This document shows, in pieces, positions 23,225 through 31,723 of a stretch of 64,000 bases of DNA. The notes beneath the pieces are model-generated. The model searched no databases. It was not told where the DNA came from and saw only the letters and a program-made list of their open reading frames with translations. Location of the stretch: NCBI RefSeq assembly GCF_029892685.1, contig NZ_JARXVD010000021.1:1-64000 (forward strand). Direction: 5' to 3'. Source of the DNA: Mycobacterium sp. OTB74 (GTDB lineage Bacteria > Actinomycetota > Actinomycetes > Mycobacteriales > Mycobacteriaceae). The position numbers and the translations under genes were made by a program. Every line of letters starts with the position of its first letter. Positions within the stretch are counted from its first letter, which is position 1.

Positions 23225-23992
23225 ATGAGCACCCAACGCAACGCCCTCGTGGTCGGTGGCGCCTCCGGCATCGGCTGGGCCTCGGCCCAGGGACTGGCGG
23301 CCCAGGGTTACCGGGTCACCATCGCCGACCTGAACGCCGACGGCGCCGCGGCCCGCGCTGCCGAACTGGGCGCACCGCACACCGCGGTAGCGGTAGACGT
23401 GACCGACGAGGCTTCCGTCGCAGCGGCTTTCGAGTCCGCCGGCGAGCTGGACGCGGTAGTCAGCTGTGCCGGGTTCTCCAACATCGGGCTGATCGTCGAC
23501 CTTGCAGTCGCCGATTTCCGCTCGGTGGTCGAGTGCTGTCTGATCGGTGGGTTCACCGTCGCCAAGTACGCGGGACGTCATCTGCGTGAGGGTGGTTCGC
23601 TCGTTTCGATCTCGTCGCTCAACGGCCGCCAGCCGGCTGTCGGGATGAGCGCCTACTGTGCCGCCAAGGCCGGCCTGTCCATGCTGACCCAGGTCGCCGC
23701 ACTAGAGATGGCCGCCAAGGGAATTCGGGTCAACGCGGTGGCGCCGGGTTTCGTGCGCACCCCGCTGACCGAGGGTGCCGCGATGGTCCCCGGTGTGGTC
23801 GAGGAGTACATCGAGAACACCGCATTGGGGCGGGCCGGCACTCCGGAAGACATCGCCAACGCGGTGCTGTTCCTGTGCTCGGACCAAGCCTCCTGGATGA
23901 CCGGTGAGGTACTGGATCTCAACGGTGGCGCGCACATGAAGCGCTACCCGGACATCATCGGGCACGTCATGAAACTCGCTCAGGGGCAATGA
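23225..23992 (+). CDS. SDR family oxidoreductase
   Basis: 255 residues from ATG 23225 with AGGAG upstream; the frame is open further back but the extra part overlaps the epimerase end. NALVVGGASGIGWASAQGL binds the cofactor; SCAGFSNIG, SISSLNGRQPAVGMSAYCAAKAGL gives the Ser and Y-C-A-A-K; VNAVAPGFVRTPL and SWMTGEVLDLNGGAHM end the classical fold. Short substrate loop and the SCAG in place of NNAG are slightly unusual. Overlaps the next SDR by four bases. Confidence 0.88.
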   Translation: MSTQRNALVVGGASGIGWASAQGLAAQGYRVTIADLNADGAAARAAELGAPHTAVAVDVTDEASVAAAFESAGELDAVVSCAGFSNIGLIVDLAVADFRSVVECCLIGGFTVAKYAGRHLREGGSLVSISSLNGRQPAVGMSAYCAAKAGLSMLTQVAALEMAAKGIRVNAVAPGFVRTPLTEGAAMVPGVVEEYIENTALGRAGTPEDIANAVLFLCSDQASWMTGEVLDLNGGAHMKRYPDIIGHVMKLAQGQ

Positions 23993-24795
23993 GTTTCGCC
24001 GGCAAACAGGCGCTGGTGACCGGGGCCGGCTCGGGCATCGGAGCGGCACTGTGCCGTGCACTGGCGCAGGCCGGTGCCGAAGTGGTGTGCACCGACATTG
24101 ACGGCGAGGCGGCGGCCCGAACCGCCGCCGAAATCGGCGCCCGCTGGGCCGCCCTCGACGTCACCGACGCCGCCGCCGTTCAGGGTGCAGTCGACGAAGT
24201 GGTGAACCGGGCCGGGCGTATCGACCTGTTGTTCAACAACGCCGGCATCGTCTGGGGCGGCAATACCGAACTGCTGACGCTGGACCATTGGAACGCGATC
24301 ATCGACATCAACCTGCGTGGCGTGGTGCACGGCGTGGCCGCGGCCTACCCGCAGATGATCCGGCAAGGTCACGGCCACATCATCAACACCGCGTCGATGG
24401 CCGGACTTGCTGCCGCGGGGCAGGTCACCAGCTATGTGATGACCAAACACGGCGTGGTCGGACTGTCATTGGCGCTGCGGTCCGAGGCTGCCGCGCATGG
24501 CATCGGGGTGCTGGCGGTCTGCCCGGGCGCGGTGGAGACACCCATCCTGGACAAGGGCGCGGTCGGCAGATTCCGTGGGCGTGAATACTTCTCGCAAGCC
24601 GGATCGAAGCCGTATTCGCCTGACCGGCTGGCCCAGGACACCTTGCGAGCCATCGAGAAGAACAAGGCCATTCTGATCAAGCCCCGTGCCGCACACGGCC
24701 AATGGCTGTTCGCCCGGCTGGCGCCAGGCTTGATGCAGCGCGCGGCGATCGGATTCGTCGCTCGTCAGCGAGCGTCGCAGAATCGCACCGACTAG
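23989..24795 (+). CDS. SDR family oxidoreductase
   Basis: 268 residues; the ATG overlaps the previous stop (ATGA). GAGSGIGAAL, NNAGIVWGG, NTASMAGLAAAGQVTSYVMTKHGV (Y-V-M-T-K) and CPGAVETPIL are the classical motifs. Its C-terminus (AIEKNKAILIKPRAAHGQWLFARLAPGLMQ) parallels the tail of the SDR at 2058, so the two are of one subfamily. Convergent with the DUF4245 gene, with a four-base overlap of ends. Confidence 0.88.
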   Translation: MSFAGKQALVTGAGSGIGAALCRALAQAGAEVVCTDIDGEAAARTAAEIGARWAALDVTDAAAVQGAVDEVVNRAGRIDLLFNNAGIVWGGNTELLTLDHWNAIIDINLRGVVHGVAAAYPQMIRQGHGHIINTASMAGLAAAGQVTSYVMTKHGVVGLSLALRSEAAAHGIGVLAVCPGAVETPILDKGAVGRFRGREYFSQAGSKPYSPDRLAQDTLRAIEKNKAILIKPRAAHGQWLFARLAPGLMQRAAIGFVARQRASQNRTD

Positions 24796-25493
24796 ATCGG
24801 TTGCGCTCTCTGGGTCGCCTCGGCCAGCGTCCGGTAATCACCTTCGCCGGCAGAACCGGTAACCGCCACCTGCGCGGGCCCCTTGGGGCTGTTCAGGCGG
24901 GCAGTCCAGACCGGCTCCGACGATCCGCCCTGTCTACTGTCGCCCGTGTCCCCCGCGCCCTCGTAAACCACCCAGTGCACGCCGTCGATGTCCTGCGCGC
25001 CAGTCGGATACATGCCGCTGTGGATCGAAGCAACCAGCTTCTCCTCGTCAGCGTTGCTCTGGATCAGTGCCAGATACATTCCGGCGGCTGTCAGGTAGCC
25101 GACCGTCGAGGACACGGCGCGGAACCGCTGCCGGGTCGACGGGTCGGTCCGGCCCGCATCGATACCACCCCGCGAGCCAGAATTGGCGTGCCAGCCGTCG
25201 GGCAGCACCGGCACGCGGATCGGGATGCCGAGGGCCGCGGCGTCGGCCTTGAGCGCTGCCTGGGCGTCGTATTGTGGGGCCGGGCCCTTACCCGGTCCAT
25301 TCGGCGCAAAAGAGCACATGCCGAGGATGCCTGCCAGCACGATGCAGGCCACAACCAGCGGCGCCATCGACCAGAACATATCGCGGCCGTCCTGCAACAG
25401 ACGGTCCTTGGCGGGCCGAGGTACCGGAACCGACTGACCAGCACCGATGGGTACGGGCTGCGGTTCGGGCGAGTCCGGATCTGATGACGTCAC
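24792..25493 (-). CDS. DUF4245 membrane-anchored protein
   Basis: 233 residues from GTG 25493. Longer open frame upstream overlaps glpX and is a shadow. A short Pro-rich head is followed by one membrane segment (FWSMAPLVVACIVLAGILGMCSF) and the DUF4245 domain outside the membrane (YDAQAALKADAAALGIPIRVPVLPDGWHANSGSRGGI..TVGYLTAAGMYLALIQSNADEEKLVASI..DIDGVHWVVYEG..WTARLN). Corresponds to Rv1100. Divergent from glpX with about 54 bp between starts. Function unknown. Confidence 0.88.
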   Translation of the reverse strand: MTSSDPDSPEPQPVPIGAGQSVPVPRPAKDRLLQDGRDMFWSMAPLVVACIVLAGILGMCSFAPNGPGKGPAPQYDAQAALKADAAALGIPIRVPVLPDGWHANSGSRGGIDAGRTDPSTRQRFRAVSSTVGYLTAAGMYLALIQSNADEEKLVASIHSGMYPTGAQDIDGVHWVVYEGAGDTGDSRQGGSSEPVWTARLNSPKGPAQVAVTGSAGEGDYRTLAEATQRAQPI

Positions 25494-25547
25494 GGTGCTC
25501 AGTATCCCAGCTCCCGAAGTCCGACTGCCTAATGGGACAATTTGCGC

Positions 25548-26576
25548 ATGACGCCATCGCGCCGCGAAGCTCCTGATCGCAACCTCGCCCTCGAACTGGT
25601 CCGAGTCACAGAAGCCGGAGCCATGGCCGCCGGCCGATGGGTCGGCCGAGGGGATAAGGAAGGCGGCGACGGCGCGGCTGTCGACGCGATGCGCGAGCTG
25701 GTCAATTCGGTGTCCATGCGCGGCGTCGTGGTGATCGGTGAGGGCGAGAAGGACCACGCCCCGATGCTCTACAACGGCGAAGAGGTCGGCAACGGCGACG
25801 GGCCGGACTGCGACTTCGCCGTCGACCCCGTCGACGGCACCACCCTGATGAGCAAGGGCATGCCCAACGCCATCTCGGTGCTGGCAGTCTCCGAGCGTGG
25901 CACCATGTTCGACCCGTCCGCGGTGTTCTACATGAACAAGATCGCCGTCGGACCGGACGCCGCCGATGTGCTCGACATCACCGCCCCGATCGCCGAGAAC
26001 GTCAAACGCGTCGCCAAGGTGAAGAACTCCAGCGTCGCCGATCTGACCGTCTGCATCCTGGACCGACCGCGGCACGCGCAACTGATGGCCGACGTCCGCG
26101 AGGCCGGTGCCCGCATCCGGCTGATCTCCGACGGCGACGTCGCCGGCGCCATCTCAGCCTGCCGGCCGAACTCCGGCACCGACATGCTGGTCGGTATCGG
26201 TGGCACCCCCGAGGGCATCATCGCCGCCGCCGCCATCCGCTGTATGGGTGGAGCCATCCAGGCCACCCTCGCCCCGACCAACGACGACGAACGCCAGCGC
26301 GCCCTTGACCGTGGTTACGACCTGGACCGGGTGCTGACCACCGAGGACCTGGTCTCCGGTGACAACGTGTTCTTCTGCGCCACCGGCGTCACCGACGGCG
26401 ACCTGCTCAAGGGCGTCCAGTACTACGGCGGCGGCTGCACCACCCAGTCCATCGTGATGCGGTCCAAGTCCGGCACCGTCCGAATGATCGAGGCTTATCA
26501 CCGGCTGTCCAAGCTCAACGAATACTCCGCGGTGGACTTCACCGGGGATATCTCCGCGGCACACCCTCTGCCGTAA
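25548..26576 (+). CDS. glpX: fructose-1,6-bisphosphatase class II
   Basis: 342 residues from ATG 25548 (TTG at 25542 is an alternative). GlpX-type enzyme for gluconeogenesis, matching Rv1099c. Metal and substrate motifs: GEGEKDHAPMLYNGEEVGNG, CDFAVDPVDGTTLMSKGMPNAISV, IGIGGTPEGIIAAAAIRCMGGAIQ. Acts on F1,6BP with Mg or Mn. Located 34 bp before fumC on the same strand, so probably co-transcribed. Confidence 0.96.
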   Translation: MTPSRREAPDRNLALELVRVTEAGAMAAGRWVGRGDKEGGDGAAVDAMRELVNSVSMRGVVVIGEGEKDHAPMLYNGEEVGNGDGPDCDFAVDPVDGTTLMSKGMPNAISVLAVSERGTMFDPSAVFYMNKIAVGPDAADVLDITAPIAENVKRVAKVKNSSVADLTVCILDRPRHAQLMADVREAGARIRLISDGDVAGAISACRPNSGTDMLVGIGGTPEGIIAAAAIRCMGGAIQATLAPTNDDERQRALDRGYDLDRVLTTEDLVSGDNVFFCATGVTDGDLLKGVQYYGGGCTTQSIVMRSKSGTVRMIEAYHRLSKLNEYSAVDFTGDISAAHPLP

Positions 26577-26610
26577 TTCCGTCATCTCACGAAACGAATA
26601 AGGGAGCACA

Positions 26611-28029
26611 ATGGCCGACACCGTTGTCGACAACAGCACCGAGTACCGGATCGAGCACGACACCATGGGCGAGGTCCGGGTGCCGATCAATGCCCTGTGG
26701 CGGGCCCAGACCCAGCGCGCCGTGGAGAACTTCCCCATCTCGTTCCGTGGTCTGGAGCGCACCCAGATCCGCGCGCTGGGCCTGCTGAAGGGCGCCTGCG
26801 CACAGGTCAACAAGGACCTGGGTCTGCTGGCGCCGGAAAAGGCTGACGCCATCATCGCCGCTGCCGGTGAGATCGCCGACGGCCTGCACGACGAGCAGTT
26901 CCCCATCGACGTCTTCCAGACCGGTTCGGGTACCAGCTCGAACATGAACGCCAACGAGGTCATTGCCTCGATCGCGGCGCGGGGCGGCGTTCAGGTCCAC
27001 CCCAACGACGACGTCAACATGTCGCAGAGCTCCAACGACACCTTCCCCACCGCGACCCACATCGCGGCGACAGAAGCTGCTGTCCGTCACCTGATTCCGG
27101 CTCTGGAGGTGCTGCACGAGGCGCTGGCCACCAAGGCCCGCGCATGGCGCACCGTGGTCAAGTCCGGCCGCACCCACCTGATGGACGCCGTGCCGGTGAC
27201 CCTGGGTCAGGAGTTCGGCGGCTACGCCCGCCAGGTCGAGGCCGGCATCGAACGCGTGAAGGCGACCCTGCCCCGGCTGGGCGAGCTAGCCATCGGTGGC
27301 ACCGCCGTCGGCACCGGCCTGAATGCCCCCGACGGCTTCGGCGCCAAGGTTGTCGAGGTGCTCGTCGCGCAGACCGACATCGCCGAACTGCGTACCGCCG
27401 CTGACTCTTTCGAGGCACAGGCCGCCCGCGACGGACTCGTTGAGGCGTCCGGCGCACTGAAGACCATCGCGGTGTCGCTGACCAAGATCGCCAACGACGT
27501 GCGCTGGATGGGCTCGGGCCCGCTGACCGGCCTCGGCGAGATCCAACTGCCGGACCTGCAGCCGGGCAGCTCGATCATGCCGGGCAAGGTCAATCCCGTT
27601 CTGCCCGAGGCGGTCACCCAGGTGGCCGCCCAGGTGATCGGCAACGACGCAGCGGTCACCGTCGGCGGTCTGTCGGGCGCGTTCGAGCTGAACGTGTACA
27701 TCCCGATGATGGCGCGCAACGTGCTGGAGTCCTTCACGTTGCTGTCCAACGTCTCGAAGCTGTTCGCCACCAAGTGCATTGACGGTCTGGTCGCCAATGA
27801 GGCGCACCTGCGCGAGCTGGCCGAGTCGTCGCCGTCGATCGTGACGCCGCTGAACTCGGCCATCGGCTACGAGGAGGCCGCCAAGGTCGCCAAGGAAGCC
27901 CTCAAGGAGCGCAAGACCATTCGGCAGACGGTGATCGACCGCGGCCTGATCGGTGAGAAGCTCTCGGAGGCCGAGCTGGACAAGCGCCTGGACGTGCTGG
28001 CCATGGCGAAGGTCAAGCCGGGCGACTAA
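26611..28029 (+). CDS. fumC: class II fumarate hydratase
   Basis: 472 residues, matching Rv1098c. Signature GSSIMPGKVNPVLPE is present with the catalytic Ser in the mobile loop; TGSGTSSNMNANEV and SQSSNDTFPTATHIAA are the other conserved regions; SGRTHLMDAVPVTLGQE carries the catalytic His. Interconverts fumarate and L-malate in the TCA cycle. GGGAG upstream of ATG. Followed by a strong terminator. Confidence 0.97.
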   Translation: MADTVVDNSTEYRIEHDTMGEVRVPINALWRAQTQRAVENFPISFRGLERTQIRALGLLKGACAQVNKDLGLLAPEKADAIIAAAGEIADGLHDEQFPIDVFQTGSGTSSNMNANEVIASIAARGGVQVHPNDDVNMSQSSNDTFPTATHIAATEAAVRHLIPALEVLHEALATKARAWRTVVKSGRTHLMDAVPVTLGQEFGGYARQVEAGIERVKATLPRLGELAIGGTAVGTGLNAPDGFGAKVVEVLVAQTDIAELRTAADSFEAQAARDGLVEASGALKTIAVSLTKIANDVRWMGSGPLTGLGEIQLPDLQPGSSIMPGKVNPVLPEAVTQVAAQVIGNDAAVTVGGLSGAFELNVYIPMMARNVLESFTLLSNVSKLFATKCIDGLVANEAHLRELAESSPSIVTPLNSAIGYEEAAKVAKEALKERKTIRQTVIDRGLIGEKLSEAELDKRLDVLAMAKVKPGD

Positions 28030-28051
28030 CCCTCCCTCGCGATCCGATACG

Positions 28052-28083
28052 AAGTGCCCCTTTCCTTTTGGAGAGGGGCACTT
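28052..28083. terminator. rho-independent-like terminator after fumC
   Basis: AAGTGCCCCTTTCC and GGAGAGGGGCACTT pair around a TTTT loop, 22 bp after the fumC stop. Confidence 0.85.
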
Positions 28084-28327
28084 CTATCCCGGTGCTAGTC
28101 CACCCGCATGTTCGGTGTGTCGGCTCTGTTGTGGCACCTGTAATTTGGATCGGTCAACTTTCATCGACGAGTCAGGGAAAGTTGACCGGTCCGAACCGAA
28201 GTTGTCCAGAGACAGGCGACACGTCGAGCCGCCGGCTGCATCCCACCTTCTTCCGCCGTGTGCAGTGTCGCACTCGGATCACGTCGTATTGCGTACGACG
28301 CTACCGACTCGACCCGCCAAGGCACGG

Positions 28328-28361
28328 AAAAGGGTGGTGGACAGAAGTCCACCACCCTTTT
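28328..28361. terminator. bidirectional hairpin terminator
   Basis: AAAAGGGTGGTGGAC and GTCCACCACCCTTTT are perfect 15-bp arms with an AGAA loop. A/T runs at both sides allow termination in both directions. It sits 18 bp beyond the stop of the small secreted protein gene. The 245 bases between this hairpin and the fumC terminator hold no gene that I can support. Confidence 0.85.
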
Positions 28362-28378
28362 CGGAATCAAGTTCGCGG

Positions 28379-28627
28379 TTAGGGTGTCCAGGTGCCGAAC
28401 GGCACGTACGGACTACTGCCGAACGGTGTGTACGGGTCCGCTCCACCGATTCGTTGATCGCGCGGATATACCGTCTCCGGGCCGCCGGGCGGCATGGTGA
28501 CGGTGCCACCATCGCCCGAACTCGGCCCGACGACCGGTCCCGCGGCCGACGCGATCGGCGCCGAACAGATGGCGAATGCAGCCGCGCCCGCCAGGGCCGA
28601 CGCGAGGGAAAGCCGGATGATCTTCAC
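28379..28627 (-). CDS. small secreted Gly/Pro-rich protein
   Basis: 82 residues. Signal peptide MKIIRLSLASALAGAAAFAICSAPIASA-AG is cut after ASA. The mature peptide of about 54 residues (GPVVGPSSGDGGTVTMPPGGPETVYP..ADPYTPFGSSPYVPFGTWTP) is rich in Gly, Pro, Tyr and ends with a near-repeat PYTPFG/PYVPFG. No cysteines in the mature part. Clean terminator downstream. Not recognised; it is not the longer Gly/Pro-rich Rv1097c found here in M. tuberculosis. Confidence 0.75.
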   Translation of the reverse strand: MKIIRLSLASALAGAAAFAICSAPIASAAGPVVGPSSGDGGTVTMPPGGPETVYPRDQRIGGADPYTPFGSSPYVPFGTWTP

Positions 28628-28806
28628 TTTCGTCCCTCCGATTGGAGTCAGTTGCTGATAACAGAATTCCTTGCCACAGAGGGCAATTCATCGATGCTGG
28701 CACCCAGCTGCACGGTGGGACCGGCCCCACCACGACCTGGCGGACTACCCCGCCGGCCGATGGCGGTTAACCGCTACCTGATATACGGAATGACGCGCGA
28801 ATCGGT

Positions 28807-30195
28807 TCAGTCGAAGCGCAATGGCAAGATGACGGTCAAGGTGGTGCCTCCGCCCGAGGGGCTGAGGACCTGCAGCCGGCCGCCGATCGCCTCGACCCGG
28901 TCGGTCAACCCGGTCAGGCCAGATCCTCTGTCGGGGTTGGCTCCGCCGACGCCATCGTCCTCGATCACGATGCGCAATGTATCGCCGACGACGTGTGCCG
29001 AAGCTTTGACCTCTTCGGCCTTGGCATGCTTGGCGGTGTTGGTAAGCGCCTCGGCCACAACGTAATACGCGGCGACCTCTACCGGCTCGGGAAGCCGGCC
29101 GTCGACACCGACGTCCAAGGTCACCGGAACGGCCGAGCGTCGGGCCAGGGTCCGCAGCGCGGCGGCCAGCCCGCCGGCCAGCACCGCCGGATGGATACCC
29201 CGGGAGAACTCGTGCAGATCGTCGGAGACATCGTTGAGCGCGAACATGATTCGCTCCATCTGCGCACGCAGCTCCAGGTCGTCGCCGGACACCGACTGTT
29301 CTGCCAGCCGGACCTCCAGCTTCAGCGTCTCCAGTCGCTGCTGTGCGCCGTCATGCAAGTCGCGTTCGAGCCGGCGCCGGGCGTCGTCGGCAGCTGCCAC
29401 GATGCGCGCTCGAGAGGACGCGAGCTCAGCATTGCTGTCTTCTATCGCCGCCGTGGCCGCCGCGCGGTCGAATGCGGCCCGCAGCAATGCCTCCAGAGCG
29501 GGCACGACCCGTTCGCGGAGCCGGCGGAGGGTGCGCGGCGGCGCCTCTCGTGGCACCAGTAGCGTCCCGAACACCTCGTCCTCGTCGCCCAACAAGATCG
29601 GAATGCGCCCCTCACCGGCGAAAACCATGCCGCGCTCGATCCGCACCCAGGGCAGTTGCAGTACCCGCGCGAGCCGACTAGCCGCCTGGTCGAGTGCGTA
29701 GTCCAGCTTTGTCCCGCCCAACAGCAGCCGAGCCAGTTCGGCTGCCAGGTCTGCCTCGCGGCGGCGCTGGTCGGCCTCCTCGGCCCGGACCCGGGCGCCT
29801 CGCGCCAGACCGTTGGCCACCACGGCCACCAACAGCATGCCGGCGTGCATCGCCACGTGATGTATCTCGGTCGGAATGAAATGTCCAGTATGCCAACCCT
29901 TCAACGAATCGAAGGCGATGGCACTGAGAATCGAGGTGAGGGCGGCCAGCCACAGCGGCCAGAACGTGGCCACCACCAAGATGCCGAGCAGATAGACCGC
30001 GCCCAGATGCTCTGCCGGATCGGCCATGTCGAGTACGTACAGCACCAGTGACTCGGCCACGATGAAGATGGCCGCTACCGCGACGCCCACCCTGACCGGT
30101 GGCGTCGTCGGCTGCAGCAGCGGCAACAGCCCGTGCTTCCCGGCGGACCACGGCAAAGCTGGTTTCGAGTCGATGCTCGTCAAGACTGTGCTCAT
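28807..30195 (-). CDS. sensor histidine kinase (DUF4118 membrane domain, HisKA_3)
   Basis: I start at ATG 30195; the frame stays open to GTG 30279. About 462 residues. Membrane part with four segments (VRVGVAVAAIFIVAESLVLYVL, HLGAVYLLGILVVATFWPLWLAALTSILSAIAFD, HAGMLLVAVVANGLA) resembles the KdpD DUF4118 domain. A GAF-like region follows (LDYALDQAASRLARVLQLPWVRIE..FGTLLVP). HisKA_3 phospho-acceptor His lies in RRLERDLHDGAQQRLETL; the HATPase has EALTNTAKHAKA, EDDGVGGANPDRGSGLTGLTDRV and GGTTLTV. It diverges from the response regulator at 30451, its likely partner. Signal unknown. Confidence 0.9.
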   Translation of the reverse strand: MSTVLTSIDSKPALPWSAGKHGLLPLLQPTTPPVRVGVAVAAIFIVAESLVLYVLDMADPAEHLGAVYLLGILVVATFWPLWLAALTSILSAIAFDSLKGWHTGHFIPTEIHHVAMHAGMLLVAVVANGLARGARVRAEEADQRRREADLAAELARLLLGGTKLDYALDQAASRLARVLQLPWVRIERGMVFAGEGRIPILLGDEDEVFGTLLVPREAPPRTLRRLRERVVPALEALLRAAFDRAAATAAIEDSNAELASSRARIVAAADDARRRLERDLHDGAQQRLETLKLEVRLAEQSVSGDDLELRAQMERIMFALNDVSDDLHEFSRGIHPAVLAGGLAAALRTLARRSAVPVTLDVGVDGRLPEPVEVAAYYVVAEALTNTAKHAKAEEVKASAHVVGDTLRIVIEDDGVGGANPDRGSGLTGLTDRVEAIGGRLQVLSPSGGGTTLTVILPLRFD

Positions 30196-30450
30196 AGGCG
30201 ATGGGGCCGGACGCTGGTTCGAAAATCGTGCGCTCGACGTGATGCCGATGCTAATCGCGAACCCTTCTGGTTCACCCACACGTCAGTTGACGGTTACCTA
30301 CGCATCCACTGTGAGTGCGCTCGGCGCTCCCGGAGCCCGTCATGGCCGTGGGTAGCCTGGCGCTATGCAGGCAATCTCTTGTTCCTGTACGCCGCGATGA
30401 TCACCGCAGAAGGCCCCGCGACCCAGGACAACACCGGTCGCTCAGCGAAG

Positions 30451-31098
30451 ATGCTGCGGGTGGTCGTCGCCGAGGATGATGTGCTGTATCGCGAGGGCCT
30501 GGCCAGCCTGCTGCAGCGCACCGGTTTCGACGTCGTCGGGAAGGCGCAAGACGGCAATGACCTATTGGCGCTGGTCAAGGCCGAAAACCCGGATCTGGCG
30601 GTCGCCGACATCCGGATGCCACCCACGCACACCACCGAGGGACTGGACGCGGCCCGCGCCATCCGCCAGGAGGCGCCTGGCACCGGTGTGTTGGTGTTAT
30701 CGGCCCACCTGGACACCGAGTTCGCCCTGGAGCTGGTGACCCGCGGCGAGCGGATCGGTTATCTGCTCAAAAGCCGAGTAACCGAGGTCGCCGACTTTGT
30801 CGATGCGCTGCAACAGATTTCGCGTGGCGCCCTGGTCGTCGATCCGGGTGTGGTCGCCGAGCTGGTGAACGCCCGCCGCCGGAACGACCCGTTGGCACGG
30901 CTCACCTCGCGCGAGCGTGAGGTGCTGGCACTAATGGCCGAGGGCCGGTCCAACACCGGCATCGGCAGGCGGCTGTGGATCACGGAGAGCACCGTCGAGA
31001 AGCACATCCGGAGCGTCATGACCAAGCTGGACTTGCCGGATACCGAGGATGATCACCGCCGCGTGCTGGCGGCGATCACTTTCCTAGCCGGACGATGA
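30451..31098 (+). CDS. NarL/LuxR-type response regulator
   Basis: 215 residues from ATG 30451 (ATG 30397 is possible). Receiver domain: acidic pair AEDD, phospho-acceptor Asp53 in VADIRMPP, Ser/Thr in VLSAH, Lys in LLKSRV. C-terminal HTH_LuxR: LTSREREVLALMAEGRSNTGIGRRLWITESTVEKHIRSVMTKLDL. Probable partner of the divergent kinase across a gap of about 255 bp. Its last 15 bases overlap the convergent lone receiver gene. Confidence 0.92.
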   Translation: MLRVVVAEDDVLYREGLASLLQRTGFDVVGKAQDGNDLLALVKAENPDLAVADIRMPPTHTTEGLDAARAIRQEAPGTGVLVLSAHLDTEFALELVTRGERIGYLLKSRVTEVADFVDALQQISRGALVVDPGVVAELVNARRRNDPLARLTSREREVLALMAEGRSNTGIGRRLWITESTVEKHIRSVMTKLDLPDTEDDHRRVLAAITFLAGR

Positions 31099-31458
31099 CG
31101 AGCGAACTGCGCCGACCAACTCGTTGATGATCCCGGCGGACAGAGCGGATTTGACGATGAATCCCAGTGCCGGGCTGTCGGCCAGGCTCTCTTCGAACTC
31201 CTCCACCGGCGTGGCCGACGTCAGAATCACCGCCGGGTGGCTGTCCTGGCGCAATTGGTGAGCTAGGTCGAAGCCACTCTCTTCACCCAGGTGGACGTCG
31301 ACCAGGGTTACGTCGGGCCGCAGTTCGCGGGCCGACCGAAGTGCCTCCGCTGACGTGGTGGCGGTGCCGACCACATCCAGCCCACCGTGCTCTAACAACC
31401 GGCGCGCGGCATCAAGGAACTGGGCATTGTCGTCGACAAGTAAGCACCGCAACTGCAC
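31084..31458 (-). CDS. stand-alone response regulator receiver
   Basis: 124 residues, only a receiver domain: LLVDDNAQFLDAARRLLEHGGL, Asp54 in LVDVHLGEESG, Thr/Ser in VILTSAT, Lys in FIVKSALS. No output domain, so it may act as a phosphate sink or bind a protein partner. It converges with and overlaps the NarL-type regulator by 15 bp. Confidence 0.88.
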   Translation of the reverse strand: MQLRCLLVDDNAQFLDAARRLLEHGGLDVVGTATTSAEALRSARELRPDVTLVDVHLGEESGFDLAHQLRQDSHPAVILTSATPVEEFEESLADSPALGFIVKSALSAGIINELVGAVRSSSSG

Positions 31459-31601
31459 ACCTCAGTCTGGAACGCGCGGCCGAATCCTGCACCCCCGACA
31501 GGTGAACTCTGGCTGAAGTTTCCGTCGGAGTCCAGTTCTGGGAAGAAATATGTGGTTGCCCACCAGCACCATTGGAGGACAGCCTCGACGACAGCCCCAC
31601 C

Positions 31602-31615
31602 GACTGTCGACAGTC
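31602..31615. promoter_or_regulatory. 14-bp perfect palindrome upstream of cysH
   Basis: GACTGTCGACAGTC lies in the 265-bp divergent gap between the receiver gene and cysH. Position and symmetry fit an operator. I see no known motif match. Confidence 0.4.
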
Positions 31616-31723
31616 TGGAATTCATGTCGTGATAGGCCGCCCGTGGTCACCTCGACATCCGACAGGCACACCCTATTGGGAACCAACTTGTCGGGACCCC
31701 TACGCACTACACACGGAGACACG

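Noticed and set aside
24792..26081. DUF4245 gene starting at 26081
   Set aside because: Everything upstream of 25493 lies opposite glpX; the family domain and a GTG start are at 25493.
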